Part shown: piece after piece, positions 1 through 8,609 of the stretch | How positions within the stretch are numbered: the stretch's first letter is position 1 | Layout of the letters: each line of letters opens with the position of its first letter | Origin: Microcoleus sp. CAWBG506 | GTDB taxonomy: Bacteria > Cyanobacteriota > Cyanobacteriia > Cyanobacteriales > Microcoleaceae | Direction: 5' to 3' | DNA: 34,693 nt | Assembly: GCA_020883125.1 (NCBI GenBank) | Contig: JAHREW010000008.1 | Coordinates: forward strand, 1-34,693 | Notes under the pieces: generated by a model | What the model was told of the DNA's origin: nothing | Databases searched by the model: none | Seen by the model: the letters and a program-made list of their open reading frames with translations, nothing else | Made by a program: the position numbers and the translations under genes

Positions 1-127
1 TAAGCAGGTACATAAAACCCAAGTTAAATCTCGCTTGAAGTAAGGCTTGAGCCGTGTGAGTGCGAAAGTCTCACGCACGGTTCTTAGGGGAGGGGAGAAA
101 AGTGATTCTCGAACCTCACCCGACAAC
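1..127 (+). mobile_element. 3' end of a group II intron (domains V and VI), cut by the window edge
   Basis: Positions 49-84 fold as a group II intron domain V: GAGCCGTG (49-56) pairs fully with CACGGTTC (76-83), a CG bulge sits at 74-75, and the upper stem closes on a GAAA tetraloop (64-67). The upper stem has one extra unpaired T (61), so this copy may be slightly degenerate. A domain VI-like hairpin follows (about 85-120) and the intron probably ends near CGACAAC at 127. The rest of the intron, including any reverse transcriptase, lies outside the window. It is followed after only about 66 bases by a second intron. Confidence 0.8.
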
Positions 128-193
128 TGAGTATCAATACTTAGGGGATGGCTAGGATGACTACGAAGTCATAATAACTGGATACACATCTGG

Positions 194-2552
194 GTGCGGG
201 GTATCCCTAGTCCCAGTCCGCAAGTGCAGCGGTAACAGCATATCCCCTATCTTGATAGTTAGCAACTAACAAGGTAAAGCGGGGATAAAAGGCAGACTAC
301 TGGTAGCCGAAACTGGTAACTGTCGAGCAAGAGTTCATGGGTAGCGAAAGCAAAGATGTGTCTGAACCACCGTTAACCTAGATGGTCTAACGGCTGAATC
401 AGAATAAAACCGTTGTAAAACACGGTAAAGACTGATTAAGACGCCCGCCAAAAGGCAAGGATAGGGCATAGGCGATTTTGATTTCGACCTATAAGCACCG
501 CCCATAAACCCGGTGGATAGCATCACACTAAAAACTCAATCAATGTGTATTCGGAACGAAGTAACTTTCATATATTTCTGGAAATCAATTACCCAGTAAG
601 TAGCTAACGAACAATATATGAAAGAGGGATTGTATCAGAAGCCAAAGCTCTGCTGTAATGACAGAGATATGCAGACAGATACATGGTAACTTCAATGATG
701 GAGACCTAGTAGCAATGAATAAGTCTAAAACGCGGGACAACCCGACGGTGGAATGGAATAAAATCAATTGGCGAAAAGCCGAAAGATTGACATTCAAGTT
801 GCAAAAACGTATCTATCAAGCGAGTGAGCGTGGCGATGTTAAAGCAGTTCGGAAGCTTCAAAAGACCTTGATTAATTCATGGTCTAATAAGGTTTTATCG
901 GTACGACGGGTCACACAAGATAATACTGGCAAACGTACAGCAGGTGTGGATGGTATTAAATTACTAACCCCAAAGCAACGAATCAAGCTAGTAAGTCAAC
1001 TCAAAGTAACTGGTAAATCACAACCGACACGTCGGGTAATGATACCAAAACCAGGAACCAATGAGTCAAGACCATTAGGTATACCCACTATGTACGACCG
1101 AGCCTTACAAGCAGTTGTAAAAGCAGCACTTGAACCAGAATGGGAAGCTCATTTTGAGCCAAACTCCTATGGTTTTAGACTCTTGTTGGTCATGTCACGA
1201 TGCGATTGGAGCTATCTTTGACAGTATTAGATACAAAGCCAAATATGTGCTGGATGCTGATATTGCCAAATGCTTTGACCGCATTAATCACAAAGCATTA
1301 CTTGACAAAATCAATACCTATCCACAACTGCGAAGACAAATTAAGTCGTGGCTTAAAAGTGGGGTATTAGACCAAGGTGAAATTTTTCCTACCATCGAAG
1401 GAACGCCACAAGGAGGAGTCATTTCCCCGCTATTGGCTAACATAGCCCTACATGGGATGGAAGAACGGGTTAAACAATACGCGGAAACGCTAACAAAAGG
1501 ATACTCAGGAATCAATAAAAAAGATAAACGAGGTTCTTTAAGTTTAATCCGATACGCCGATGATTTTGTGATTATTCACAAAGACATTGAAGTGATACTA
1601 GCCTGTCAGAAGATAATTGCAGAATGGTTAAGTGATTTCGACTTAGAATTAAAACCAAGTAAAACAAAATTAACCCACACCCTCAACGAATACAATGGAA
1701 ATGTTGGGTTTGAGTTCTTAGGGTTCCATATACAACCTAAGGTAGGTAACTATCGAAGTGCAAAAAGTACAAACGGAACTCTACTAGGTTTTAAAACATT
1801 AATCACCCCTTCAAAGCCTAAAATCAAATCTCATCTAGCCAAGATAGCTGAAGTAATAGATACGCATAACACCGCCCCTCAAGCGGCTTTAATTAGTCGG
1901 CTGAACCCAATAATTAAGGGATGGTCAAACTATTACTCTACAGTGACAAGTAATGAAACCTTTAGCAAAGTCGATAGGCTCATTTACGATAAATTACGAG
2001 CTTGGGCTAGAAGAAGGGGAAAAGGTAACATCAAAAAAGAAAAATACTGGCGAACAGTAGGCAACAGAAATTGGTGTTTCAGCACAGAAGAAGGTTTCGA
2101 GCTAACCCAGTACCGAGCAACGCTTATTAAAAGGCACATCAAGGTAAAAGGTAGCTCAACACCTTACGACGGTAACTGGATTTATTGGAGTTCAAGACGC
2201 GGAGAATACCCTGAAACACCAACAAGAGTGGCAACACTGCTTAAGACACAAAAAGGTAAATGTACCCACTGTGGTCTGTACTTTACACCTACAGACACTG
2301 TAGAAGTTGACCATATCCTACCTCGCACACTAGGAGGTAAGGATGAGTATAAAAATCTCCAACTTCTGCATAAGCACTGTCACGACACAAAAACGGAAAA
2401 TGACGGTTCTCTAAACAAGAACTATGATAACAGTCCGTTTTGAATTGTATCCTTAAAAAAGGATGAAGATATCAAGGAGCGGAATGAAGCGAAAGTTTCA
2501 CGTTCCGTTCTGAAAGAGAGGTAGGGGTAGAAATGCCCCTATCGACTCTAAC
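194..2552 (+). mobile_element. Group II intron with internally encoded reverse transcriptase
   Basis: The 5' end is placed at GTGCGG (194), matching the GUGYG start of group II introns. About 460 bases of structured RNA (domains I-III) precede the reverse transcriptase reading frame in domain IV. The 3' part has a textbook domain V at 2477-2511: GAGCGGAA pairs with TTCCGTTC, the upper stem TGAAGC/GTTTCA closes on GAAA, and CG is the bulge. A domain VI hairpin follows, with TAGGGG/CCCCTA around a short loop, and the intron ends at about CTAAC (2552). The RNA parts look intact, but the encoded protein is frameshifted (see 658-2443), so the intron may still splice or move only if a maturase is supplied in trans. 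The exact 5' and 3' junctions are inferred from motifs. Confidence 0.85.
658..2443 (+). pseudogene. ltrA: Group II intron reverse transcriptase/maturase with HNH domain, frameshifted
   Basis: Two overlapping frames together make one intron-encoded protein. The first (658-1221) carries the N-terminal RT0 region and RT blocks through NSYGFR; the second (from about 1190) continues with SCHDAIGAIF, the YADD catalytic motif (codons near 1555), the maturase X domain and a C-terminal HNH endonuclease (CTHC, VDHILPR, NLQLLHKHCH). The family reads NSYGFRPGRSCHDAI at the break; here the three codons for PGR are replaced by ten bases at 1180-1189, a net +1 shift. The true start may be ATG 715 (MNKSKTRDN), which resembles homologues better than 658. 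If real and not a sequencing error, the frameshift removes the catalytic half, so the protein is probably inactive. A programmed frameshift is not supported by any slippery heptamer that I can see. Confidence 0.9.
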
Positions 2553-2592
2553 AAAACCACAGTCATTTTTTGATGCGTACCCAGTGTTACTC

Positions 2593-2614
2593 CCAGATTT
2601 ATTAAAAAGTCTGG
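2593..2614. repeat. Short palindrome, CCAGA...TCTGG family, copy 1
   Basis: CCAGATTTATTAAAAAGTCTGG is an imperfect inverted repeat. On the minus strand it reads CCAGACTT..AATAAATCTGG, the same as a second copy at 3284-3316. The 2553-2724 stretch around it holds no gene that I can support, only this palindrome and a HIP1 octamer near 2700. Confidence 0.6.
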
Positions 2615-2724
2615 TATCGAAATATATTAATTTTATTCCTAATTCCTGATTCCTACCGTCAATTAGATCAATTACATCGGTGTTCAAGCTGTGTTAGGGC
2701 GCGATCGCCCCGATTTCAATCGCC

Positions 2725-3195
2725 TCATGTCTGCAAACTTAAACGCCGTTTTTTATCCAGATACTGCTGGTGATAGTCTTCCGCCAGATAAAACTCACCA
2801 GCAGGTTTAATTTCCGTAGCAATATCTTTATCGTATTTCCCCGATAATTGCAGCTTGTGTTTAGACAAGCGCGCCGCTTTTTCTTGTTCTAAATTGTGAT
2901 CAAAAATCACCGACCTGTACTGTTCTCCGCGATCGGGCCCTTGGCGGTTGATTTGAGTAGGATCGTGACAGTTCCAGAACACATTCAGCAATGCTTCGTA
3001 ACTTACCACAGAGCGATCGAACTCTACCTGCACGGCCTCAGCGTGACCCGTAATTCTAGCACAAACATCGAGGTAACAGGGATGTGGCCAATGACCGCCC
3101 GTATAGCCCGCCCAAGTCGATAACACACCCCGCACCGATCGAAACTTGTCTTCAACCCCCCAAAAACAACCCGCTGCAAACGTAGCTTTTTCCAT
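2725..3195 (-). CDS. msrA: Peptide-methionine (S)-S-oxide reductase MsrA
   Basis: Reduces the S epimer of methionine sulfoxide in proteins back to methionine, using a thioredoxin-type reductant in the cytoplasm. The sequence has the family signature GCFWG near the N-terminus (catalytic Cys), followed by GYTGG, TGHAEAVQVEFD and the EQYRSVIF / DYHQQYL segments typical of MsrA. The start is placed at the ATG giving MEKATFAAGCFWG, which matches the usual N-terminus of cyanobacterial MsrA; an in-frame ATG at 3228 would add 11 residues (MIKIKVSAGRT) and cannot be excluded because neither site has a clear ribosome binding sequence. The protein is about 156 residues, normal for the short MsrA type. 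It lies downstream of murE on the same strand, separated by a palindrome at 3284-3316, and is probably transcribed separately. Confidence 0.93.
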   Translation of the reverse strand: MEKATFAAGCFWGVEDKFRSVRGVLSTWAGYTGGHWPHPCYLDVCARITGHAEAVQVEFDRSVVSYEALLNVFWNCHDPTQINRQGPDRGEQYRSVIFDHNLEQEKAARLSKHKLQLSGKYDKDIATEIKPAGEFYLAEDYHQQYLDKKRRLSLQT

Positions 3196-3283
3196 GGTGC
3201 GGCCCGCAGAAACTTTAATCTTTATCATAATTGCTGATTTATTATTTTATTTGTTAAGTATGACTTGTGATTTGTTGCTGTTG

Positions 3284-3316
3284 AGATGCCAGACTTCTTT
3301 AATAAATCTGGCATCT
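3284..3316. repeat. Inverted repeat between murE and msrA, CCAGA...TCTGG family, copy 2
   Basis: AGATGCCAGA (3284-3293) pairs perfectly with TCTGGCATCT (3307-3316) around a 13-base loop. The hairpin is just downstream of the murE stop codon and could attenuate or end murE transcription, although no run of T follows on the minus strand. Its core matches the palindrome at 2593-2614. Confidence 0.6.
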
Positions 3317-3330
3317 GGGTATGTTGTTAA

Positions 3331-4950
3331 CTAGCTGCTAACCCCATTCATTCTTTCTTTGAGAGCATTTCGGGCTTGTTCTCGATCGTCAAAATGAACT
3401 TTTTCAGTACCCAAAATCTGATAATCTTCGTGTCCCTTACCCGCAATCAGCACGCCATCTCCGGGTTTAGCATCCATAATCGCAGTGCGAATTGCAGCAG
3501 CTCGATCGCACTGGACGATGGGCTTGACGGACGGTCCTATTCCTGCTAGGATATCCTCCAAAATCCGCTGAGGAACTTCAGTGCGCGGATTGTCGGAAGT
3601 AACAACAGCTAAGTCTGCCAACTCTGCCACGATTTTACCCATTTTTGGACGCTTAGTGCGATCGCGATCGCCACCGCAACCAAACACACAAATCATCTGA
3701 CCCGGAATAAACGGCCGCGAAGCCTTCAACAAGTTCTCCAAACTATCAGGAGTATGCGCGTAATCGACAATTACGCTAATATCTTGGTCGGCACTTATTT
3801 GCACCCGTTCCATCCGTCCTGGAACTCCGACAAATTCGGATAATTTCTCTACAATTGCCGACAAATCTAAACCCAACTCCAAAGCAGCACCAACAGCAGC
3901 CAACATATTTGATAAATTGAACTGACCAACCAAAGGCAAAACAAAAGCAGTTTTTCCTTTAGGAGTATGCAATACTCCTTTAACGCCGTTGGGCTGATAT
4001 TGCAAATCATCAGCATACAAATCAGCGGTTTGATCGCTAGTGCTGTAACTCCAAACTTGCTCAGAATTGAGACTTTTCACTATCCGCCGTCCGTAGGCAT
4101 CATCAATATTCACAACCGCCCGACCTTTGAGATAATCTGGACTGAATAAAATCGATTTTGCATTAAAGTAATCTTCCATATCGCTATGGAAATCAAGATG
4201 GTCTTGAGTCAAGTTGGTAAACACGGCAACATCAAAATCACAGCCCAAAACTCGCTGCTGTACCAAAGCATGAGAACTGACTTCCATTACTGCATATTTG
4301 CATCCAGCACTAACAGATTCTGCTAATTCTTTTTGCAGTTCCACAGCAAAAGGTGTGGTGTAAAGTGCCGTTTTTTCATAGCCAGACCAGCGAGTATAAA
4401 GCGTACCGAAAATCGCCGCAGGTAACTGCATTTGATTCAGCAAAAATTCGATTAAATGAGTAGTTGTAGTTTTGCCATTAGTACCCGTAACACCAACCAG
4501 TTTCAATTTGCTAGCTGGACTACCGTAAAATGCCGTTGCTATTTGACCGCAAACTTGAGCCATATCCCCTGCTGGAATCACACAGGGAACCTCTTCTAGC
4601 CCGCCTTGACCCGAAGGCTGAGGGGGTATTTTCGAGCTTTCTAGCCCCCCCTGGCCCGAAGGCTGAGGGGGTATTTTCGAGCTTTCTAGCCCCCCCTTGG
4701 CAAGGGGGGGTTGGGGGGGTATTTTTTGGGCGGCTGAGGTGGAAATTATGGCAGCTACAGCACCAGATTCGATCGCACTAGGCCAAAAATCTCCCCCATC
4801 TACCCGTGTTCCCGGCATTCCCAAAAACAAATCCCCCGACTTACAAGCGTGGGAATTAGTCGATAAACCCTGGACTTCCGCATCGAGGGCGGGATGTTGC
4901 AAGTCAAAGGAAATGCTGGGAACCGCTGCTAATAATTCTTTCAATTTCAT
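3331..4950 (-). CDS. murE: UDP-N-acetylmuramoyl-tripeptide synthetase MurE
   Basis: Cytoplasmic Mur ligase that adds the third amino acid of the peptidoglycan stem peptide, using ATP. DNPR (in TSDNPRTEVP) is the signature of meso-diaminopimelate-adding enzymes, as expected for cyanobacteria. The order is the N-terminal UDP-binding domain, the ATP-binding loop GVTGTNGKTTTT at about residues 153-164, the central domain (HLDFH) and the C-terminal Mur ligase domain (GRMERV, DYAHTPDSL, GKGHEDYQ). The start is the ATG at 4950: GAGGAG lies 8 bases upstream, whereas the in-frame GTG at 4959 overlaps that GAGGAG. Residues about 75-120 are an extra segment made of a 15-residue repeat (KIPPQPSGQGGLESS), which makes the protein about 45 residues longer than usual (539 aa). 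A glutaredoxin-like gene lies 31 bases upstream on the same strand. Confidence 0.95.
   Translation of the reverse strand: MKLKELLAAVPSISFDLQHPALDAEVQGLSTNSHACKSGDLFLGMPGTRVDGGDFWPSAIESGAVAAIISTSAAQKIPPQPPLAKGGLESSKIPPQPSGQGGLESSKIPPQPSGQGGLEEVPCVIPAGDMAQVCGQIATAFYGSPASKLKLVGVTGTNGKTTTTHLIEFLLNQMQLPAAIFGTLYTRWSGYEKTALYTTPFAVELQKELAESVSAGCKYAVMEVSSHALVQQRVLGCDFDVAVFTNLTQDHLDFHSDMEDYFNAKSILFSPDYLKGRAVVNIDDAYGRRIVKSLNSEQVWSYSTSDQTADLYADDLQYQPNGVKGVLHTPKGKTAFVLPLVGQFNLSNMLAAVGAALELGLDLSAIVEKLSEFVGVPGRMERVQISADQDISVIVDYAHTPDSLENLLKASRPFIPGQMICVFGCGGDRDRTKRPKMGKIVAELADLAVVTSDNPRTEVPQRILEDILAGIGPSVKPIVQCDRAAAIRTAIMDAKPGDGVLIAGKGHEDYQILGTEKVHFDDREQARNALKERMNGVSS
4595..4726 (-). repeat. 45-bp direct repeat, about 3 copies, in frame inside murE
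   Basis: Units start at 4595, 4640 and 4685. The first two are 45 bases each and nearly identical; the third diverges after its first 17 or so bases into a CCCCCCTTGGCAAGGGGGG hairpin. Since 45 is a multiple of three, the array adds 15 residues per unit (IPPQPSGQGGLESSK) to the MurE N-terminal domain without breaking the frame. The C-rich hairpin resembles the ones at 9245-9277 and 30590-30627 in non-coding DNA. Confidence 0.85.
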
Positions 4951-4981
4951 GTCAATCACTCCTCATTAAACTGTGTTGAAT

Positions 4982-5287
4982 CTATTTTGAGCCATCGCTT
5001 TGTAAATATTTCTGTAACATTTGCTCCAATTGTGCGACTGTGCAGCGGGGAGAAGGACGGGGTAATTGTTCTAGGGGCGAGGATGCAACATCGGCAGAAT
5101 TGCTTACGAGAGGGTGCACTTTAAACAAAACAGGCACTTCGTACTGGTAAGCTTGAAACCAGTCATCATGTTGGGTAATATCTCGCACTTCCAATTGAAA
5201 CTTGATGCTTTCAATCTGTTCCAGTTTTTCTTGCAACCCTTCGCACAAGTGGCATCCAGGTTTGCTGTACAAAATCAATTTCATCAT
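4982..5287 (-). CDS. Glutaredoxin-like (DUF836-type) thiol protein
   Basis: A 101-residue thioredoxin-fold protein. It starts MMKLILYSKPGCHLC, a beta strand followed by the CHLC (CxxC) redox motif, and has the VPVLF cis-proline segment (residues 51-55) of glutaredoxin-like proteins. This is the small glutaredoxin-like family often annotated as DUF836; the in vivo partner is unknown. Two adjacent ATG codons are possible starts and neither has a strong ribosome binding site. It lies 31 bases upstream of murE on the same strand, so the two are probably co-transcribed. The tail (SSPLEQLPRPSPRCTVAQLEQML) carries a third Cys in a proline-rich stretch just before the last helix. Assignment to the fold is firm, the physiological role is not. 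Confidence 0.85.
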   Translation of the reverse strand: MMKLILYSKPGCHLCEGLQEKLEQIESIKFQLEVRDITQHDDWFQAYQYEVPVLFKVHPLVSNSADVASSPLEQLPRPSPRCTVAQLEQMLQKYLQSDGSK

Positions 5288-5444
5288 CTACCACAATTAG
5301 ACTAGATCTTAAATTTTCAAACCCGCGATCGCAAATTGGCTAACTACACTTAGCAATCCGCCCAGCTCAGCATGATTAATGTGAGTGTACGATCGAGTCT
5401 ATCTTAGCATTTTTACTGACACCCTAATGTTTCTTGCTATCAAC

Positions 5445-5473
5445 TTGACTAATTAATCATTTTTTTGTATAGT
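5445..5473 (+). promoter_or_regulatory. Sigma-70-type promoter for the ligase-like gene
   Basis: TTGACT (5445-5450) and TATAGT (5468-5473) are separated by exactly 17 bases. Each box differs from the consensus by one base. Transcription would begin near 5480. An AGGAGG ribosome binding site follows at 5495-5500, four bases before the ATG at 5505. This is the clearest promoter in the window. Confidence 0.75.
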
Positions 5474-5504
5474 GTAGTAAGTAGCCCTACAAACAGGAGG
5501 CAGT

Positions 5505-6785
5505 ATGGACTGCACCGAATACGTCGAAGCAAAACGAAAAGCAGCTAAAAAAATCAGTGCCGACATTCGAGAACGCTGGAACAATCGCATCGTTAAGCGA
5601 GAATTACACTTGATGGGTGAAGCGGGGGCCCTACAATATTTAGCTGATTACGGGCGCGGTATTGGTACGGCGAAACTGATTAGTTTTGCACTCTGTGCGG
5701 AGTCGGAAGGATATCCAGACATGGCGATGGGATTTTGGAAAAAAGCTTTTGAATTGGAAACTGGACAACAGCCACTCGCTCTCAAGGAAGAACCCAATGC
5801 TACCACCAATCTCGTTCCCAACGCCAAATCAAATTCCGCCCCCAAAATAGAAACAACTGTCAACAATCCCATAATTGCCCAATTACCGCCACACTTACAG
5901 CCGGGAAAAGTTGTGACAATGCAGCCGGTAGACGCACCGAATACAGGTTCTTATTACATCGAAAATTCAGATTATTGGGGACAGCCAAAACGTGACGGGA
6001 ATCGAGTAGTGGCGATCGCCACTCCAGATAAAGTATACTACCAATCGCGATCGACCAACCTACGCCAACAGCCATCCATTGAAATAGAGCAAGCATTAAT
6101 TGACACAGCAACTAAAATAGGCATCTTTGTTTTAGACGGCGAACTATATTACAAAAGCTGTACCGGCAGCGAACACCGCACAGGCTCCCAAGCTGCTACA
6201 GTTAATATAGAAAGAGGTTTTGCCACCCTGGCACCCTCGGCAATTTATGCTATTTTTAAATGTTTGTTTTATCAAGGAAATGACCTAACTCCGTTGCCGG
6301 AATCAGCACGAATTGCTGCTGGAGTAGAAATTGGCGAAATGCTGGTGAATTTATCTAAAGAATTTGAAATTGTCCCGACCTTTCGCACCGCCACCGAAAA
6401 ACTTGTACTAGCAAATCAGCAAGAATCGGAAAATAGAGAAGGCGAAGTGTGGGTTTTGCATAACTGCCCCTATGTAGGGGGAAAAGATCTCAAAAAATTC
6501 CCCATGGTGAGGACAAAATATTGTCTGGAATTCGAGCTGTGGATTGTGGGGTTAACACCGACAAAAGTTGCGGGAAGACCATTTAGTGCGATCGAAGTAG
6601 CTCAAGAAAATCAGGGCAAATTAGTGCCAATGGGAGCAGTCGGAACCGGGTTTAGCGCCACAGAAATGCAGGAAATTAGCCGACTCTATGAGGTCAATCC
6701 CAAAAAGGTCAAAATTAAAGTGCGATCGCAAGGTTTGACAGAGAGTGGCAAACTGTGGCACGCCCGATTTTTGGAGTTATGTTAA
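5505..6785 (+). CDS. ATP-dependent DNA ligase-like protein with an unknown N-terminal domain
   Basis: A 426-residue protein whose C-terminal two thirds carries the motifs of the ATP-dependent DNA ligase superfamily in the right order: motif I KRDGNR (162-167, Lys162 would be the adenylated residue), motif III FVLDGEL (208-214), a IIIa-like AIFKCLFYQGNDLTPLP (249-265), motif IV EGEVWV (312-317), a motif V-like segment MVRTKY (334-339) and an OB-fold segment GAVGTGF (377-383) with a terminal LWHARFLEL that resembles the end of LigD-type ligases. Residues 1-90 form a charged helical domain that I do not recognise, joined by a Thr/Asn/Pro-rich linker. Bacterial replication uses the NAD-dependent LigA, so a repair or other nick-sealing role is inferred, not shown. 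RNA ligation or another nucleotidyl transfer is possible. It has its own promoter and no obvious Ku or LigD partner nearby. Confidence 0.8.
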   Translation: MDCTEYVEAKRKAAKKISADIRERWNNRIVKRELHLMGEAGALQYLADYGRGIGTAKLISFALCAESEGYPDMAMGFWKKAFELETGQQPLALKEEPNATTNLVPNAKSNSAPKIETTVNNPIIAQLPPHLQPGKVVTMQPVDAPNTGSYYIENSDYWGQPKRDGNRVVAIATPDKVYYQSRSTNLRQQPSIEIEQALIDTATKIGIFVLDGELYYKSCTGSEHRTGSQAATVNIERGFATLAPSAIYAIFKCLFYQGNDLTPLPESARIAAGVEIGEMLVNLSKEFEIVPTFRTATEKLVLANQQESENREGEVWVLHNCPYVGGKDLKKFPMVRTKYCLEFELWIVGLTPTKVAGRPFSAIEVAQENQGKLVPMGAVGTGFSATEMQEISRLYEVNPKKVKIKVRSQGLTESGKLWHARFLELC

Positions 6786-7010
6786 CAGAAGCTTTTATAG
6801 GGTATACGCTCCTACTTTCAAGCGCAGATGTAGAGGGAGTGCCTAAGTCCTGAATACAAAAAAAGCCACATCAAATAAGTTCAAAAATATCCAAATTCAT
6901 CAGCCATAATCCCCCTTCATACATAAAAAATCCCACTTTTAGCAAAACATGAATCAAAACACCCCCATTTACCCTTAAAATAAAAAAGACTGACTAGCCA
7001 ACAAAGCCCT

Positions 7011-8456
7011 ATGTTTGAAGCCCTTGCCGATCGACTCGAATCCACCTGGAAAAAACTGCGCGGACAGAATAAAATCTCCGAGAGCAACATCCAAGACGCG
7101 CTCAAAGAAGTCCGCCGCGCCCTCCTGGAAGCAGATGTCAACCTCCAAGTCGTCAAAAACTTCATCGCCGAAGTAACGGCCAAAGCACAAGGAGCAGAAG
7201 TAGTCTCAGGCGTCCGTCCCGACCAACAATTCATTAAAATAGTTCACGACGAACTCGTCCGCGTCATGGGGGAAACCAACGTACCCCTCGCCATCGCCGA
7301 CAGCGGGCCCACAGTCGTCCTGATGGCTGGTTTGCAAGGCACCGGTAAAACCACAGCCACCGCCAAACTAGCACTGCACCTCCGCAAACAAAATCGTACC
7401 GCATTGCTGGTGGCAACCGACATTTATCGACCAGCCGCGATCGACCAATTGCTCACCCTAGGCAAACAAATAGACGTACCAGTATTTGAACTAGGTACTG
7501 ATACTGACCCCGTAGAAATTGCCCGCCAAGGCATCGAACACGGTAAACAACTAGGCGTCGATACAATCATCGTCGATACAGCAGGCCGCCTGCAAATAGA
7601 CCAAGACATGATGGCAGAATTAGGCCGCATCAAACAAACAGTACAACCCCACGAAACACTGTTAGTTGTAGATGCCATGACAGGCCAAGAAGCAGCAAAT
7701 TTAACCCGCACCTTTCACGAACAAATCGGCATTACCGGCGCAATCTTAACCAAATTAGACGGCGACAGCCGCGGCGGTGCAGCCTTATCCGTGCGCCAAA
7801 TATCCGGTGCCCCAATTAAATTTGTCGGAGTCGGCGAAAAAGTGGAAGCATTGCAACCATTTTATCCCGATCGCATGGCATCAAGAATACTCGGCATGGG
7901 CGACGTCCTCACCCTAGTAGAAAGAGCCCAAGAAGAATTCGACATCGCCGATGCCGAAAAAATGCAAGAGAAAATGCTCACGGCAAAGTTTGACTTTACC
8001 GACTTTCTCAAACAAACCAGACTGCTAAAAAACATGGGTTCCCTAGGCGGCATCATGAAAATGATACCGGGGATGAACAAACTCTCAGACGAACAAATGC
8101 GACAAGGAGAAGTGCAGCTAAAACGCACCGAAGCCATGATTAATTCCATGACAGTAGAAGAACGCCGCAACCCCGAACTATTAGCAAGTTCACCATCTCG
8201 CCGCCGTCGCATCGGAAAAGGTGCAGGCTATGCAGAAAACGACGTCACCAAACTCGTCAGCGATTTCCAAAAAATGCGTACCATGATGCAGCAAATGAGT
8301 CAAGGTAACTTTACAGGTATGGGAGGATTACCGTCCATGCCAGGAATGCCAGGAATGGCAGGAATGCAGCCCGGTGCCCGTGGCTACATGGGCGGCCAAC
8401 AACAGAAAAAGAAAAAGAAAAAAGATAAACCCAAAAAAGGTTTCGGACAATTGTAA
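7011..8456 (+). CDS. ffh: Signal recognition particle protein Ffh (SRP54)
   Basis: GTPase of the signal recognition particle; binds signal peptides as they leave the ribosome and, with the SRP RNA and FtsY, delivers the ribosome to the membrane. The N domain (1-90) is followed by the G domain with GLQGTGKTT (107-115), DTAGR and TKLDGD motifs. The M domain has the RNA-binding helices (SPSRRRRIGKGAG) and a Met-rich segment (MRTMMQQMSQGNFTGMGG), followed by a Met/Gly/Pro-rich stretch and a lysine-rich tail. At 481 residues it is normal for cyanobacteria. The gene stands alone on the plus strand, 225 bases after the ligase-like gene; I see no clear promoter in that gap. A GC-rich hairpin three bases after the stop (8460-8522) could end transcription. 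Confidence 0.98.
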   Translation: MFEALADRLESTWKKLRGQNKISESNIQDALKEVRRALLEADVNLQVVKNFIAEVTAKAQGAEVVSGVRPDQQFIKIVHDELVRVMGETNVPLAIADSGPTVVLMAGLQGTGKTTATAKLALHLRKQNRTALLVATDIYRPAAIDQLLTLGKQIDVPVFELGTDTDPVEIARQGIEHGKQLGVDTIIVDTAGRLQIDQDMMAELGRIKQTVQPHETLLVVDAMTGQEAANLTRTFHEQIGITGAILTKLDGDSRGGAALSVRQISGAPIKFVGVGEKVEALQPFYPDRMASRILGMGDVLTLVERAQEEFDIADAEKMQEKMLTAKFDFTDFLKQTRLLKNMGSLGGIMKMIPGMNKLSDEQMRQGEVQLKRTEAMINSMTVEERRNPELLASSPSRRRRIGKGAGYAENDVTKLVSDFQKMRTMMQQMSQGNFTGMGGLPSMPGMPGMAGMQPGARGYMGGQQQKKKKKKDKPKKGFGQL

Positions 8457-8459
8457 AAA

Positions 8460-8522
8460 GTAGGGGCGGGTTTCACCAACAATAATTGCCTAAAACCGAT
8501 AATCTCCTAAACCCGCCCCCAC
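8460..8522. repeat. GTAGGGGCGGGTT hairpin family, copy A
   Basis: GTAGGGGCGGGTTT at 8460 is mirrored by AAACCCGCCCCCAC ending at 8522, with an unrelated AT-rich loop of about 35 bases. The arms match copies at 17738, 29699, 34450, 34560 and 34669; the loops differ. Its position right after the ffh stop codon suggests it may serve as a terminator-like structure, though no T run follows. Confidence 0.8.
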
Positions 8523-8609
8523 TCAACTCTTCCTTCCCGTCATACCCTACGGGAACGGCTTCGCCGAACGCATCTTCGCGGTTCAATAATCCACTCTCAA
8601 AAAAGGCTT

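Noticed and set aside
1180..1189. Programmed +1 frameshift in the intron protein
   Set aside because: No slippery heptamer, rare-codon stop or pseudoknot is apparent, and relatives of this family read through in one frame.
4530..4969. Plus-strand frames opposite murE
   Set aside because: They are the reverse-strand reading of the murE repeat and show no family features.
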